From Desulfobacterales bacterium (GTDB lineage Bacteria > Desulfobacterota > Desulfobacteria > Desulfobacterales > Desulfobacteraceae), in assembly GCA_022361535.1 (NCBI GenBank), contig JAKSAU010000659.1:1-36669 (forward strand): a DNA stretch of 36,669 nt, read 5' to 3'. Of this stretch, positions 15,677 to 24,039 are shown piece by piece. The translations under genes were made by a program, and so were the position numbers. The stretch's first letter is position 1. Each line of letters starts with the position of its first letter. The notes below the pieces were generated by a model that was not told where the DNA came from, ran no database searches, and worked only from the letters and a program-made list of their open reading frames with translations.

Positions 15677-15829
15677 ATGGCATTATCACATATCATACAT
15701 AAAAACGTATCCTGTTTCTGGCAGTGGCTGGCCAGAAAACTTAAAAGCGGGTACCGTCGTGCTAGAAAACCTTCCGAATTTGAAAAAGGAGTTTTGATTG
15801 AAAAATATGGGTTTAACCGGTATCTGTGA
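15677..15829 (+). CDS. 50-aa basic small protein, hypothetical
   Basis: ATG at 15677 with a full AGGAGG 6 nt upstream, stop TGA at 15827. The product starts MALSHIIHKNVSCFWQWLAR, is rich in Lys/Arg, Tyr and Trp (SGYRRARKPSEFEKGV follows shortly), and ends in GFNRYL. The first 20 residues could form an amphipathic or membrane-touching helix; the rest is cationic. The strong ribosome binding site is the main reason to believe it. It lies between a terminator and the convergent LysE-type gene. I do not recognise the family. Confidence 0.5.
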   Translation: MALSHIIHKNVSCFWQWLARKLKSGYRRARKPSEFEKGVLIEKYGFNRYL

Positions 15830-15867
15830 CGCTGTATAAAATATGGACATTATTGAACAAGGGGATT

Positions 15868-16503
15868 TTATGCTGCCCTATTTCTCAAGCGGAGAATCCC
15901 AATACCAAATATAATAAACACCATTCCGGAAATACGGTTAAACCAGAGTGCCCTGTTTGAGTTTGAAAACCAATGCTTAAAAGATTGTGCTGTTTTTGCA
16001 TAGAGCACCAAGGTTAAGAACGAGAGTAGCATAAATGTTGACGTTAAAATGGTGAACTGAGGTGCTAATGGCCTTGATACGTTTATAAATTGCGGGAATA
16101 GGGCGGTAAAGAATAAAACTGCTTTGGGGTTGGATAACGCAACCAATACTCCTTGGATATATAACTTGCGATATCCTTGGGCTGGCATGTTTAAATCTGG
16201 ATGAGTATTGAAAGAATTGTGCTTTGCTCTCAATTGACGGATACCCAAATAAATAAGATAAACTGCTCCGGCAACTTTTAAGATGGTAAATAACAAGGCG
16301 GACGCTTCTAATAGGGCTCCCAGCCCCATGGCGGCCGTTGCTGAAACAATTAAAACTCCCGTAACATTGCCCAGGGAAGAGAAAATGGATTGTTTAAATC
16401 CATGGGTTAGGCTGTTTGTCACAGATAAAAGAACTGCCGGACCGGGGCTGATAATGCTTATAAGTGCAATACCTGTAAATAATATCCAAGTTGATAGTTC
16501 CAT
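15868..16503 (-). CDS. LysE/RhtB-family amino-acid exporter
   Basis: 211 aa with about six hydrophobic membrane segments. The N-terminal ISIISPGPAVLLSVTNSLTHG matches the family's SPGP signature, followed by GNVTGVLIV and a KVAGAVYLIYLGIRQLR helix, and FLVALSNPKA-type VLVALSNPKAVLFFTALFP. These inner-membrane proteins export amino acids such as lysine, threonine or homoserine; the substrate here cannot be read from sequence. The ribosome binding site (AGAGG about 16 nt upstream) is weak. It runs in the same direction as the SDR gene 139 bases upstream. Confidence 0.88.
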   Translation of the reverse strand: MELSTWILFTGIALISIISPGPAVLLSVTNSLTHGFKQSIFSSLGNVTGVLIVSATAAMGLGALLEASALLFTILKVAGAVYLIYLGIRQLRAKHNSFNTHPDLNMPAQGYRKLYIQGVLVALSNPKAVLFFTALFPQFINVSRPLAPQFTILTSTFMLLSFLTLVLYAKTAQSFKHWFSNSNRALWFNRISGMVFIIFGIGILRLRNRAA

Positions 16504-16642
16504 AATTGTTTTTCAAAACCTCTATTTAACCTGACAAAATGCGTCAGAAAGTCAGTTTCTAAAATAGATTTAACTTAACTTTTGATACAAACCTCAACGC
16601 TATATTTTTATTGAAACGCAGAGTGATTTAGAATTCTTTTTA

Positions 16643-17395
16643 TCAAATTGGCCGTTTAGGAGCAGCAGGCCAGCCACCTGCAAATTTAATGATTGTACCG
16701 GTATGAAATGATCCTTTCATATTGGCTAAATAACTTATCAATTCTCCTATTTCTTCTGGTTTTCCCAATCGTCCGGATGGAACAACCTCTTTTATAAATT
16801 CTTTTCCTATGGGATTATCAATAAATTTTGCCTTTGGGAAATATGCTTCACTGTATAGGTAGTTGGGTGCAATTGCATTAACAGGAATATTAAAAGGTGC
16901 TAATTCAATACTTAAGGATTTTACCAGCGCATTGGCACCGGCACGAGCAATATCTGGTATGGCTCCTCCTGGCAAAGGCAATTCAGTACGGCACGAGGTA
17001 ATCATGATCACATTTCCCTTGCCTTGTTTTTTCAATTTGGGAATTGCCTCTTGCATCAGCTTAAACGGATGGACAAGGACATTTTCGATCGTTTCATTTA
17101 AATCGTTAATATTGGCTTTTTCAATTGGAGTATGAATTGCAGGAAAAGTATCGTTACTTACAATAACATCAACATTTTCATACTCAGCCCATATTTGCTT
17201 AACGAGTTCTTTGGGATCTTGTGTCCCAATAGGGATAGAGCAGGGATTCTCTTTTTGATAATTCTCTTTTTTGGTGGCATTTTTGAAGGCCGCGTCTTGT
17301 GCTAACACAGTGTATCCGTCTTTCAAAATCGCTTTTACCGCTGGTGGCCCAACATAGTCCAACACATTTGTAACCAAAGCAACCTTTTTGCTCAT
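16643..17395 (-). CDS. Halohydrin-dehalogenase-like short-chain dehydrogenase/reductase lacking the catalytic Tyr
   Basis: 250 aa from the ATG at 17395, where MSKKVALVTN begins the Rossmann strand; an upstream in-frame GTG at 17452 adds a non-conserved tail. The usual SDR glycine motif is replaced by T9-x4-Y14-x-G16, the pattern of halohydrin dehalogenases (HheA/B/C), which do not use NAD(P)H. DVIVSNDTF, RAGANAL and AIAPNYLYSEAYFP also match that group closely. Ser134 and Arg151 of the Ser-Tyr-Arg triad are present, but the position of the Tyr is Pro147. It is therefore probably not a normal dehalogenase: an altered enzyme or a binding protein. The region looks AT-richer than its neighbours, which might reflect transfer. 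The SD is weak. Confidence 0.8.
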   Translation of the reverse strand: MSKKVALVTNVLDYVGPPAVKAILKDGYTVLAQDAAFKNATKKENYQKENPCSIPIGTQDPKELVKQIWAEYENVDVIVSNDTFPAIHTPIEKANINDLNETIENVLVHPFKLMQEAIPKLKKQGKGNVIMITSCRTELPLPGGAIPDIARAGANALVKSLSIELAPFNIPVNAIAPNYLYSEAYFPKAKFIDNPIGKEFIKEVVPSGRLGKPEEIGELISYLANMKGSFHTGTIIKFAGGWPAAPKRPI

Positions 17396-17623
17396 GATAC
17401 CATCCCAAATAGAATTGTAGAATTGAATCTGATTGAAGAGTATCCTTCCCACCCATAAAAAATCAATAAAAAAAAGTAAACTGCTGTATATTGACTGTTA
17501 CTTAGGATTCCTTGACAAGTATATATATTACCCGCATGTTATTTCCATGTCGAATTTTGTCTTGTCCGGCTAACGTTTCAATTTGAAAATATATATTCTT
17601 GAAGTAACACCAAGGAGATGCTT

Positions 17624-18928
17624 ATGGGTAAAGGACGCGATGGGATTCCATTCAAAGACGCATTGAAATTTTGGGCTAAGCTTGGCGTTATTAGTTTTGG
17701 CGGCCCTGCAGGTCAAATTGCCATCATGCACAAAGAGGTGGTGGAAGAAAAAAAGTGGCTGGGAGAAAACCAGTTTTTAAGAGCTTTGAACTTCTGTATG
17801 CTTCTTCCCGGTCCTGAAGCCCAGCAGCTTGCCACGTATATGGGATGGCGGATGCACGGGGTGCTTGGAGGGATTGCAGCCGGAGCATTATTTGTGATCC
17901 CTTCTGTTTTTGTTATTCTCGCACTAAGCTATCTTGCGGTAGCCCATATTGACGTGCCTTTGGTTGCTGCGGCGTTTTACGGTATCCAGCCTGTGGTTGT
18001 GGCTGTGGTCGCAGAAGCGGTGTTGCGTATCGGTAAAAAAGCCCTAAAACACACCTTGCTCTATGGATTTGCCGCTGCTGCTTTTGCTGGTATTTTTGTT
18101 TTAAAGCTACCTTTCCCTCTGATAATTGGATGCGCTGCGTTGGGCGGGCTTGTTTTTCAACATCGTTTTCCCCAGGTCTTTTGTGCCGGGGAATTTGATT
18201 TCCAGACCCGGGAATGTATTCTTGTTGAAGAAAGTGACCCTGAACGAAAACAGAGTAAATTGTCATTTGCCCATATCCTCAAAGTTGCTTTTGTTTGCTT
18301 CGGGCTATGGTTTATTGTCATGGGTGGCATCTGGCTTTTTTGGGGGATGGATTCCAACCTGTCACGCATAGGTCTCTTTTTTACTAAAGCTGCATTTGTT
18401 ACCTTTGGCGGCGCCTATGCTGTCTTAAGTTATATCACTGATGTGGGTGTTTCCAGCGGATGGCTTTCCATGGAGCAGATGCTTTTGGGGCTGGGGTTGG
18501 CCGAGTCCACCCCTGGGCCGCTTATCATGGTGACCCAGTACGTAGGATTTCTTGGCGGATGGCATATCCCGGGTAGTATGGCGCCTTTGGCAGCAGGTAT
18601 TCTGGCCGCCCTGGTTACTACTTATGTGACGTTTCTTCCTTGCTTTTTCTTTATTTTTGCAGGAGCCCCGTTTATTGAAGCAATGGCAGGCAACCAGCGG
18701 CTCCAGGCAGCGTTGACAGGGGTAACAGCAGCAGTAGTCGGCGTTGTATTAAATCTTGGGATTTGGTTCGGCCATAAAGTGATTTTTCCACAAGGAGGCG
18801 GCATGGATATCTTTGCACTGATCTTTGCCTTAGTTTCGCTTGTACTGTTGCAGAAATATCACTTTCCTGTTCAGTACATGGTGCCATTAGGGGCGGTGGC
18901 AGGGATTGTATGGCAACTTGCTTTTTAG
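17624..18928 (+). CDS. chrA: Chromate transporter, CHR family (two-domain)
   Basis: 434 aa from the ATG at 17624, 6 nt after AAGGAG; the ATG at 17618 touches the SD and is unlikely. Two homologous membrane halves are seen. The N-terminal half has KLGVISFGGPAGQIAIMH and FCMLLPGPEAQQLATYMGW. The C-terminal half has KAAFVTFGGAYAVLSYI and LGLAESTPGPLIMVTQYVGF. This FGGP/PGP duplication defines long-chain ChrA proteins, inner-membrane proteins that expel chromate in studied cases; in a sulfate reducer another oxyanion is conceivable. It is divergent from the SDR gene. TTGACA at 17512-17517 could be a -35, but the -10 is poor. Confidence 0.92.
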   Translation: MGKGRDGIPFKDALKFWAKLGVISFGGPAGQIAIMHKEVVEEKKWLGENQFLRALNFCMLLPGPEAQQLATYMGWRMHGVLGGIAAGALFVIPSVFVILALSYLAVAHIDVPLVAAAFYGIQPVVVAVVAEAVLRIGKKALKHTLLYGFAAAAFAGIFVLKLPFPLIIGCAALGGLVFQHRFPQVFCAGEFDFQTRECILVEESDPERKQSKLSFAHILKVAFVCFGLWFIVMGGIWLFWGMDSNLSRIGLFFTKAAFVTFGGAYAVLSYITDVGVSSGWLSMEQMLLGLGLAESTPGPLIMVTQYVGFLGGWHIPGSMAPLAAGILAALVTTYVTFLPCFFFIFAGAPFIEAMAGNQRLQAALTGVTAAVVGVVLNLGIWFGHKVIFPQGGGMDIFALIFALVSLVLLQKYHFPVQYMVPLGAVAGIVWQLAF

Positions 18929-18931
18929 AGT

Positions 18932-18971
18932 TGTTCTGCCCGGCTCACAACTGCGTACTCCGGGCAGAACA
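18932..18971. terminator. 12-bp hairpin between convergent chrA and the nuclease-fold gene
   Basis: TGTTCTGCCCGG (18932-18943) pairs perfectly with CCGGGCAGAACA (18960-18971) around a 16-nt loop. There is no strong T run on either side. Its place between two 3' ends suggests shared transcript ends. Confidence 0.55.
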
Positions 18972-18988
18972 GTTGAATATAGATGTTT

Positions 18989-19498
18989 TTATTTATTCAC
19001 TTTTTCCAGGTTGAACGACCGGTAGATGATCATTTCCCCAGTCCTTTTGGCAGGATCAAGAGGTGTTTCTGTCATTTGCGCAAGCTGCGCATGAGCTTCT
19101 TTTCTGGATGGAACAGCATCAAGTCCCTGGCCGATAGTCTCACCGGTCAGGGTGTCCATAACAACGGCATCTCTTGCATCAGTGGTAATGGCCAAAGGAA
19201 TCTGGTTTTCATAAACCAAGCGGGCTCCTGCCAGTATTTCGCGTTCATAAGAGCCAATGGAACCAGCTACACAGGTGATCGCCATAAATGGACGGTCCTT
19301 AACTTTTACGATCAAATCGATAACTGATTCGTAGTCTTCTCCTTTGAACTGAACCGTAAGGGGGACATCCACAAGGATTTCTTCTTTTTTATACCCCTTT
19401 GTCTCGACAAGGAGTTTTTCAAATATCTGGCGGCTGGCTTCTGCGCCTACGTTGTCTATCTCTTTTCCGGTTATGTAATCGGTGATCTGTTCATACAT
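18989..19498 (-). CDS. HsdR N-terminal-domain-like protein without a visible nuclease catalytic motif
   Basis: 169 aa. The fold pattern is that of the type I restriction enzyme R N-terminal domain (HSDR_N_2): an N-terminal helical part (SRQIFEKLLVETKGYKKEEI), strand VDVPLTVQFKGEDYESVIDLIVKV, then PFMAITCVAGSIGSYEREI, and IPLAITTDARDAVVMDTLTG. Where active members have a (D/E)xK motif, this one has ITCVAG, so cleavage is unlikely. EAIPSRKE-like DAVPSRKEAHAQL is typical of stand-alone relatives I recall from other Desulfobacterota/Geobacter-type genomes. No hsdM or hsdS is nearby. It is the last gene behind gpmI (48-base gap). Role unknown; not evidence of a restriction system. Confidence 0.7.
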   Translation of the reverse strand: MYEQITDYITGKEIDNVGAEASRQIFEKLLVETKGYKKEEILVDVPLTVQFKGEDYESVIDLIVKVKDRPFMAITCVAGSIGSYEREILAGARLVYENQIPLAITTDARDAVVMDTLTGETIGQGLDAVPSRKEAHAQLAQMTETPLDPAKRTGEMIIYRSFNLEKVNK

Positions 19499-19546
19499 GA
19501 TGAATTCTTCTTTATATTAAAATCTGGTTCCTATATTGAGCTGGCA

Positions 19547-21094
19547 CTATATTAAACTGAGTCCTGTCATCTCTTCAGGCTGCTCAATTCCAATTGCTTT
19601 TAACACAGTGGGAGCAATATCCCCAAGTTTTCCATTTTCAACAATGGTGTTTTTAAATTTTTCTCCGGCCACGATAAAACGGACCTGATTCAGGGTGTGG
19701 GCTGTGTGGGGAGACCCGTCATCTGCAAACATTTGCTCTGAATTGCCGTGATCTGCAGTGATGAATGCCGTGCCGCCTGTTTTCCATATGGCCTGGACCA
19801 CTTTTTGGGCACAGCGGTCTACGGTTTCACACGCTTTTACTGCAGCCTCAAATATGCCGGTATGACCCACCATGTCCATGTTGGCAAAGTTTAAAACCAC
19901 AAACTGGAATTTTCCGGATCCGATTTTTTCGCAAGCCGTATCCGCCACTTTTTCAGCGCTCATTTCAGGTTTTTCATCGTAGGTTGCCACATCCCTGGGA
20001 GAGGGAATTAAAACGCGCTCCTCACCCTCGAATACCGCTTCTTCACCTCCATTGAAAAAATAGGTGACATGGGCATATTTTTCAGTTTCTGCAATACGAA
20101 GCTGGGGGATGCCATTGCGGCTCAGAATTTCTCCTAAAATATTGTCCAGATGCTGGGGGCCGAATGCTGCGGGCAGGTCAAAAGTTTCATCGTACCGGGT
20201 CATGCAGACAAACCCTGAAAGTGCAGGATTTATTGTACGCTCAAATCCGTCAAACTCTTTTTGGGTAAATGCCCGGGTGATCTCCTTGGCCCGGTCAGCC
20301 CTGAAGTTGAAAAAGATCAGGCCATCCTTGTCCTGAATATTCCCGTTTCCTTCTTTACCGAAAAATACTGGTTTGATGAATTCATCTGTTTCTTCCCGGT
20401 CATAAGCGGCTTGCATGGCATCTACCGGATTCAGACCAGTTTCCAGTCTGCCAGTGCCCCGGGTATAAAGATCATACGCTTTTTCAACCCTATCCCAGCG
20501 GGTATCCCTATCCATGGCCCAGTAACGGCCGGTAAGGGTGGTGATCTGTCCCAGGCCCAGATCGTCTATCTTTTCACAGACTTGTTTAATGTAAGAGATG
20601 CCGCTGGTAGGCGAGGTATCCCTGCCGTCCAAAATGGGATGGATATATAATTTTTTAATTCCCCGTTCCTTGGCCATATCCAAAAGAGCGAACAAATGGT
20701 CAATATGGGAGTGGACCCCGCCGTCGGAAACCAGGCCTAACAGATGAAGCGCACTGTCTTCGGCTCTAACTTGGTCCATGATCTTCACAAGAGCAGGGGT
20801 GGAAAAAAAGCTTTTATCCTTGATTGCAGTATTAATCCGGACAAAATCCTGGGGAACGATCCGGCCGGCTCCTATGTTCATATGGCCGACTTCGGAATTG
20901 CCCATTGTACCGTCAGGGAGTCCGACATCCGGCCCTGAGCATTTGAGTTTTGCTTCGGGAAACTGGCTGCCCAGGCTGTCCAGAAAGGGTGTCTTTGCAG
21001 CAGCCACAGCATTGCCTTTATCGGAATTGTTAATCCCCCAGCCATCGAGGATCATAAGGAGGTTAACAGGGGCGTTATCAGAAGTCGTCGTCAT
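19547..21094 (-). CDS. gpmI: 2,3-bisphosphoglycerate-independent phosphoglycerate mutase
   Basis: 515 aa, standard for the metal-dependent GpmI. It interconverts 3- and 2-phosphoglycerate in glycolysis/gluconeogenesis. LMILDGWG near the N-terminus, GTMGNSEVGHMNIGAG with the phosphoserine nucleophile, HPILDGRDTSPTSG, LTGRYWAMDRDTRWDR, FNFRADRAKEITRAF, FANMDMVGHTG and ITADHGNSEQM are all intact. Two adjacent ATGs (21097, 21094) follow AAGGAG; the second has the better spacing. It overlaps rsfS by about 17 bases in another frame. It is an unusual tail for this ribosome-biogenesis operon. Confidence 0.95.
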   Translation of the reverse strand: MTTTSDNAPVNLLMILDGWGINNSDKGNAVAAAKTPFLDSLGSQFPEAKLKCSGPDVGLPDGTMGNSEVGHMNIGAGRIVPQDFVRINTAIKDKSFFSTPALVKIMDQVRAEDSALHLLGLVSDGGVHSHIDHLFALLDMAKERGIKKLYIHPILDGRDTSPTSGISYIKQVCEKIDDLGLGQITTLTGRYWAMDRDTRWDRVEKAYDLYTRGTGRLETGLNPVDAMQAAYDREETDEFIKPVFFGKEGNGNIQDKDGLIFFNFRADRAKEITRAFTQKEFDGFERTINPALSGFVCMTRYDETFDLPAAFGPQHLDNILGEILSRNGIPQLRIAETEKYAHVTYFFNGGEEAVFEGEERVLIPSPRDVATYDEKPEMSAEKVADTACEKIGSGKFQFVVLNFANMDMVGHTGIFEAAVKACETVDRCAQKVVQAIWKTGGTAFITADHGNSEQMFADDGSPHTAHTLNQVRFIVAGEKFKNTIVENGKLGDIAPTVLKAIGIEQPEEMTGLSLI

Positions 21095-21470
21095 CATCCT
21101 CTCCTTGGGTCAGCAGCGCATCAAACTTGGACAGGTCCACTTTTGGCGCATCACTCCACAGCCCTTCCAGGTCGTAAAACTCTTTTGCGCCGGACTCAAA
21201 CACATGGATGATGAGATGCCCAAAGTCCAGAAGTGCCCATTCTCCGTCTTTAACGCCTTCAATACCCAGGGCTTGTATCTTGTTGGTTTTCATAGTTTTT
21301 ATCAAGTGCTCTGCAAGGGAGGTCACCTGACGTTTAGACCCGCCTTCCACAATAACAACCATGTCTGTATATGAGGTCATGCCCTCAACATTGAGAGCTG
21401 TGACACTTCTTGGTTTGCGTTCATATATAGGGGAAAGGTAGGGTGTGTATTCTTCTTTAAGGGCAGTCAT
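21078..21470 (-). CDS. rsfS: Ribosomal silencing factor RsfS
   Basis: 130 aa. RsfS (Iojap/DUF143) binds L14 on the 50S subunit and blocks joining of subunits when nutrients are short. Core motifs are DMVVIVEGGSKRQVTSLAEHL, ALGIEGVKDGEWALLDFGHL (close to the usual EG-W-LLD-G) and VIHVF-type IIHVFESGAKEFYDLEGLW. The tail is extended and ends in five Asp. Its start overlaps the nadD stop by 4 bases (ATGA), the classic nadD-rsfS arrangement. The codons of its acidic tail also carry the SD and start of gpmI. Confidence 0.95.
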   Translation of the reverse strand: MTALKEEYTPYLSPIYERKPRSVTALNVEGMTSYTDMVVIVEGGSKRQVTSLAEHLIKTMKTNKIQALGIEGVKDGEWALLDFGHLIIHVFESGAKEFYDLEGLWSDAPKVDLSKFDALLTQGEDDDDDF

Positions 21471-22111
21471 CTATATAAATCCTTTGTTCTGATGAGGGTC
21501 TCGACATTTTCAGGAACAAGACCTGTTATTGGGTCGCCTGATTTTACCCGGTTCCGGATCTGGGTTGAGGAGATATCAATCCGTGGTACATTGCAGATGC
21601 GGATGGGGTGCAAATGATCATGGACAAAACTATTGTCGTCTCTTAATTTGTAGCCTTTTGAAATCTGTTCGTCAATAAAACAAGCATAGGGGGACATGCC
21701 TGTGCGATCTCCCCTGAGCATCACAATAACCGGTACGCTTTCAAATATTTTTCTTCCCTTTTTCCAGGTGGTGATGTCGAAAAATGCATCAGATCCCATG
21801 AGCAGGTGGAAATTTAAGTCCGGCCCCAATGCATCTCTAAAGGCCTGTATGGTGTCAATTGTAAATGAAGGGCCTAGTCGTTTAAGCTCAATATCAGACG
21901 CATAAAACCCATGCAGCTCTTTGACGGCCCCCTTAACCATGGCCATCCTGTCCGGGGCTGGTGCAAGATCATAGGTCGGCTTATGTGGCGGTTGGGCAGA
22001 CGGATATAGAATAACCTGATCCAGGTTGCACTCATCTTTTACATATTGGATGATACCCAAATGACCGTTGTGAAGCGGATTGAATGTCCCTCCAAAAAGA
22101 CCTGCATCCAT
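21467..22111 (-). CDS. nadD: Nicotinate-nucleotide adenylyltransferase
   Basis: 214 aa. NadD joins nicotinate mononucleotide and ATP to form deamido-NAD. The N-terminal GLFGGTFNPLHNGHLGIIQ contains the nucleotidyltransferase GGTFNPxHxGH motif. FHLLMGSDAFFDITTWKKG and the C-terminal ISSTQIRNRVKSG (the ISxTxIR motif) confirm the family. It lies 13 bases after obgE and overlaps rsfS. Confidence 0.95.
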   Translation of the reverse strand: MDAGLFGGTFNPLHNGHLGIIQYVKDECNLDQVILYPSAQPPHKPTYDLAPAPDRMAMVKGAVKELHGFYASDIELKRLGPSFTIDTIQAFRDALGPDLNFHLLMGSDAFFDITTWKKGRKIFESVPVIVMLRGDRTGMSPYACFIDEQISKGYKLRDDNSFVHDHLHPIRICNVPRIDISSTQIRNRVKSGDPITGLVPENVETLIRTKDLYR

Positions 22112-22124
22112 AAGCCTGTCCCGG

Positions 22125-23138
22125 CTAATCGTCGTTGTTGAGGTTGTCGGTTTGAAGTTGTTTTGCCAGGCGTTTGATCAAGGGTTTGACCCCTTGTCCT
22201 GTTGCCGCTGAAATCGTCAGCACTTCCCTATCGGGAAGGGCTTCCTTGAACGCGTTAATCCGGTTTTCCGTTCCGGTAAGATCCATTTTGTTTAAGACCA
22301 GAATCTGGGTTTTACCGGCCAGTTTTTCACTGTACATGGCCAATTCATTGTTAATGAGCTGGAAAGCTGCCAGCGGATCGTCCGGGTCAATGCCGCCGGA
22401 ATCAATAAGATGGATTAAAATACCGGTCCGCTCAATGTGTTTGAGAAATTTGATTCCTAAGCCTACTCCTTCATGGGCTCCCTCAATAAGACCTGGGATA
22501 TCAGCAACGGCAAATGGTTCGCCAAAGGGTGGTTCTACCATACCGATGGTAGGAGTAAGTGTCGTAAACGGATAATCTGCTATTTTGGGCCTGGCAGCTG
22601 ACATGGCCGAAATTAATGTGGATTTGCCCGCGTTGGGCAGGCCTACAAGTCCGACATCCGCAAGAAGCTTGAGTTCAAGACGGAGTTTGAGTTCTATGCC
22701 AGGAATGCCGGGCTGGGAGTATCTGGGTGCCCTGTTGGTAGCGTTGGCAAACCGTTTGTTTCCGCGTCCGCCTTTACCGCCGTGGGCAACGATGAATTCT
22801 TTGTCTGGGTCGGTTAGATCCACGATGGGATCTAAAGTCTCTGCATTAGAGACCAGGGTGCCGGGTGGCAGCTCTAAATAACAATGCTTACCGTTTTTCC
22901 CGTGTTTTTGCCGGCCAAGTCCGGGCGCCCCATTCTTGGCACTTAGGCGTTTTTGACGGCGATAATCATAAAGAGTTCGTTTCCCCGGGTCTACCCGAAG
23001 AATAACATCTCCTCCATCGCCGCCATCCCCGCCATCAGGTCCGCCTTTTTCAATGAACCGCTCCCTTCGGAAGCTGGTGCACCCGGCTCCGCCGTCACCG
23101 GACCTGATCGTAACAATTGCTTCATCTACAAATTTCAC
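22125..23138 (-). CDS. obgE: GTPase ObgE/CgtA
   Basis: 337 aa. Obg GTPases act in late 50S assembly and stress response. The glycine-rich Obg fold ([20 protein letters not shown] and [12 protein letters not shown]) covers residues 1-158. The G domain has GLPNAGKST (G1), [17 protein letters not shown] (G3 with the Obg signature), NKMD (G4) and ISAATG (G5). It lacks the C-terminal OCT domain of some relatives. The start is GTG at 23138, overlapping the rpmA stop by 4 bases (GTGA), so translation is coupled. Confidence 0.96.
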   Translation of the reverse strand: MKFVDEAIVTIRSGDGGAGCTSFRRERFIEKGGPDGGDGGDGGDVILRVDPGKRTLYDYRRQKRLSAKNGAPGLGRQKHGKNGKHCYLELPPGTLVSNAETLDPIVDLTDPDKEFIVAHGGKGGRGNKRFANATNRAPRYSQPGIPGIELKLRLELKLLADVGLVGLPNAGKSTLISAMSAARPKIADYPFTTLTPTIGMVEPPFGEPFAVADIPGLIEGAHEGVGLGIKFLKHIERTGILIHLIDSGGIDPDDPLAAFQLINNELAMYSEKLAGKTQILVLNKMDLTGTENRINAFKEALPDREVLTISAATGQGVKPLIKRLAKQLQTDNLNNDD

Positions 23139-23389
23139 GCTTCATAAACGCTGACTTTTTTTCTGTCGCGGCCTTTTCTTTCAAAGGTCACAACACCGTC
23201 CATTTTAGCGAAAATGGTGTAGTCTTTACCCATGCCCACGTTGTTGCCCGGATGAATTTTGGTGCCGCATTGTCTGACAATGATGTTACCGGCAGTTACT
23301 TTTTCTCCGCCGAATTTTTTCACACCGCGCCGTTGGGCGTTTGAATCCCGACCGTTTTTAGAACTACCTGCTGCTTTCTTATGTGACAT
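23135..23389 (-). CDS. rpmA: 50S ribosomal protein L27
   Basis: 84 aa. [21 protein letters not shown] is nearly identical in style to bacterial L27, whose N-terminal tail reaches the peptidyl-transferase centre. No Firmicute-type cleavable N-terminal extension is present. It lies 50 bases after rplU. Confidence 0.97.
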   Translation of the reverse strand: MSHKKAAGSSKNGRDSNAQRRGVKKFGGEKVTAGNIIVRQCGTKIHPGNNVGMGKDYTIFAKMDGVVTFERKGRDRKKVSVYEA

Positions 23390-23439
23390 GTTTCTCTCTC
23401 TTTAAATCTAATTGGTTTTCACTCAAGCGCTTTTTTGCG

Positions 23440-23751
23440 TTACGCTGAAATGGAGTCAATCCGAATTTCAGTGTAGTGCTGTCTGTGGCCTCTCATTTTG
23501 CGGTAGCCTTTGCGCCGTTTATATTTGAATACCAGTTGTTTTCTTCCCCGACCCTGTTCCAGAACATGGGCTTTAACAATGGCATTTTCAACCTGAGGAG
23601 TGCCAAGGGTAACTGTTTCTCCGTCGGAGTACATGAGGATGTCGTTAAATTCAATTTCAGATCCTTCAGTACCTTCCAGCTTTTCAACCCTGAGTACCTG
23701 ATCTTCATGAACCTTGTATTGTTTTCCTCCGGTTCTGATTACTGCGTACAT
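23440..23751 (-). CDS. rplU: 50S ribosomal protein L21
   Basis: 103 aa from the ATG at 23751, with AAGGAG 9 nt upstream. The open frame continues upstream to 23964, but only MYAVIRTGGKQYKV onwards matches L21. The C-terminal KYKRRKGYRKMRGHRQHYTEI is the family signature. First gene of the operon; its promoter is at 23807-23835. Confidence 0.97.
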   Translation of the reverse strand: MYAVIRTGGKQYKVHEDQVLRVEKLEGTEGSEIEFNDILMYSDGETVTLGTPQVENAIVKAHVLEQGRGRKQLVFKYKRRKGYRKMRGHRQHYTEIRIDSISA

Positions 23752-23806
23752 GTTTAAATTCTCCTTCGTTATCTCAATACTTTTTAGCAAGCTTAAAAAA
23801 CTCTGA

Positions 23807-23835
23807 ATTCTATAATTATTTCTTTGTCTTGTCAA
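23807..23835 (-). promoter_or_regulatory. Strong sigma70-type promoter of the rplU operon
   Basis: TTGACA (23835-23830), exactly 17 nt, TAGAAT (23812-23807). The predicted start near 23800 gives a leader of about 50 nt. It is the best promoter match in the window and suits a ribosomal protein operon. Confidence 0.75.
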
Positions 23836-23954
23836 TATTTTTTTAATTCTGAAGAAGCGGGCAGTATCGAAGAGCGACACAGCATCTAGCAATGTCACGG
23901 TAGTGATACCCTTTTGTAACCCGGTTGTCCACTTAAAAACAATATTTTCTAATC

Positions 23955-23983
23955 TTGACTTCATTTCAAAGTTTCACTACAAC
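23955..23983 (+). promoter_or_regulatory. Sigma70-type promoter of the lipoprotein pair
   Basis: TTGACT (23955-23960), 17-nt spacer, TACAAC (23978-23983), about 55 bases before the ATG at 24040. It is divergent from the rplU promoter. Confidence 0.5.
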
Positions 23984-24039
23984 TTAAGGATCAAATACCT
24001 TAATGACGCTGACACCCAAATTCCAAAGATGGAGGCACA

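Noticed and set aside
18989..19498. Restriction-modification or defence system
   Set aside because: Only the N-terminal-type domain is present, the catalytic motif is missing, no hsdM/hsdS or helicase is nearby, and it sits in a housekeeping operon.
23752..23964. N-terminal extension of L21 in the same frame
   Set aside because: The extension contains the rplU promoter and SD, and the L21 family starts at the ATG at 23751.
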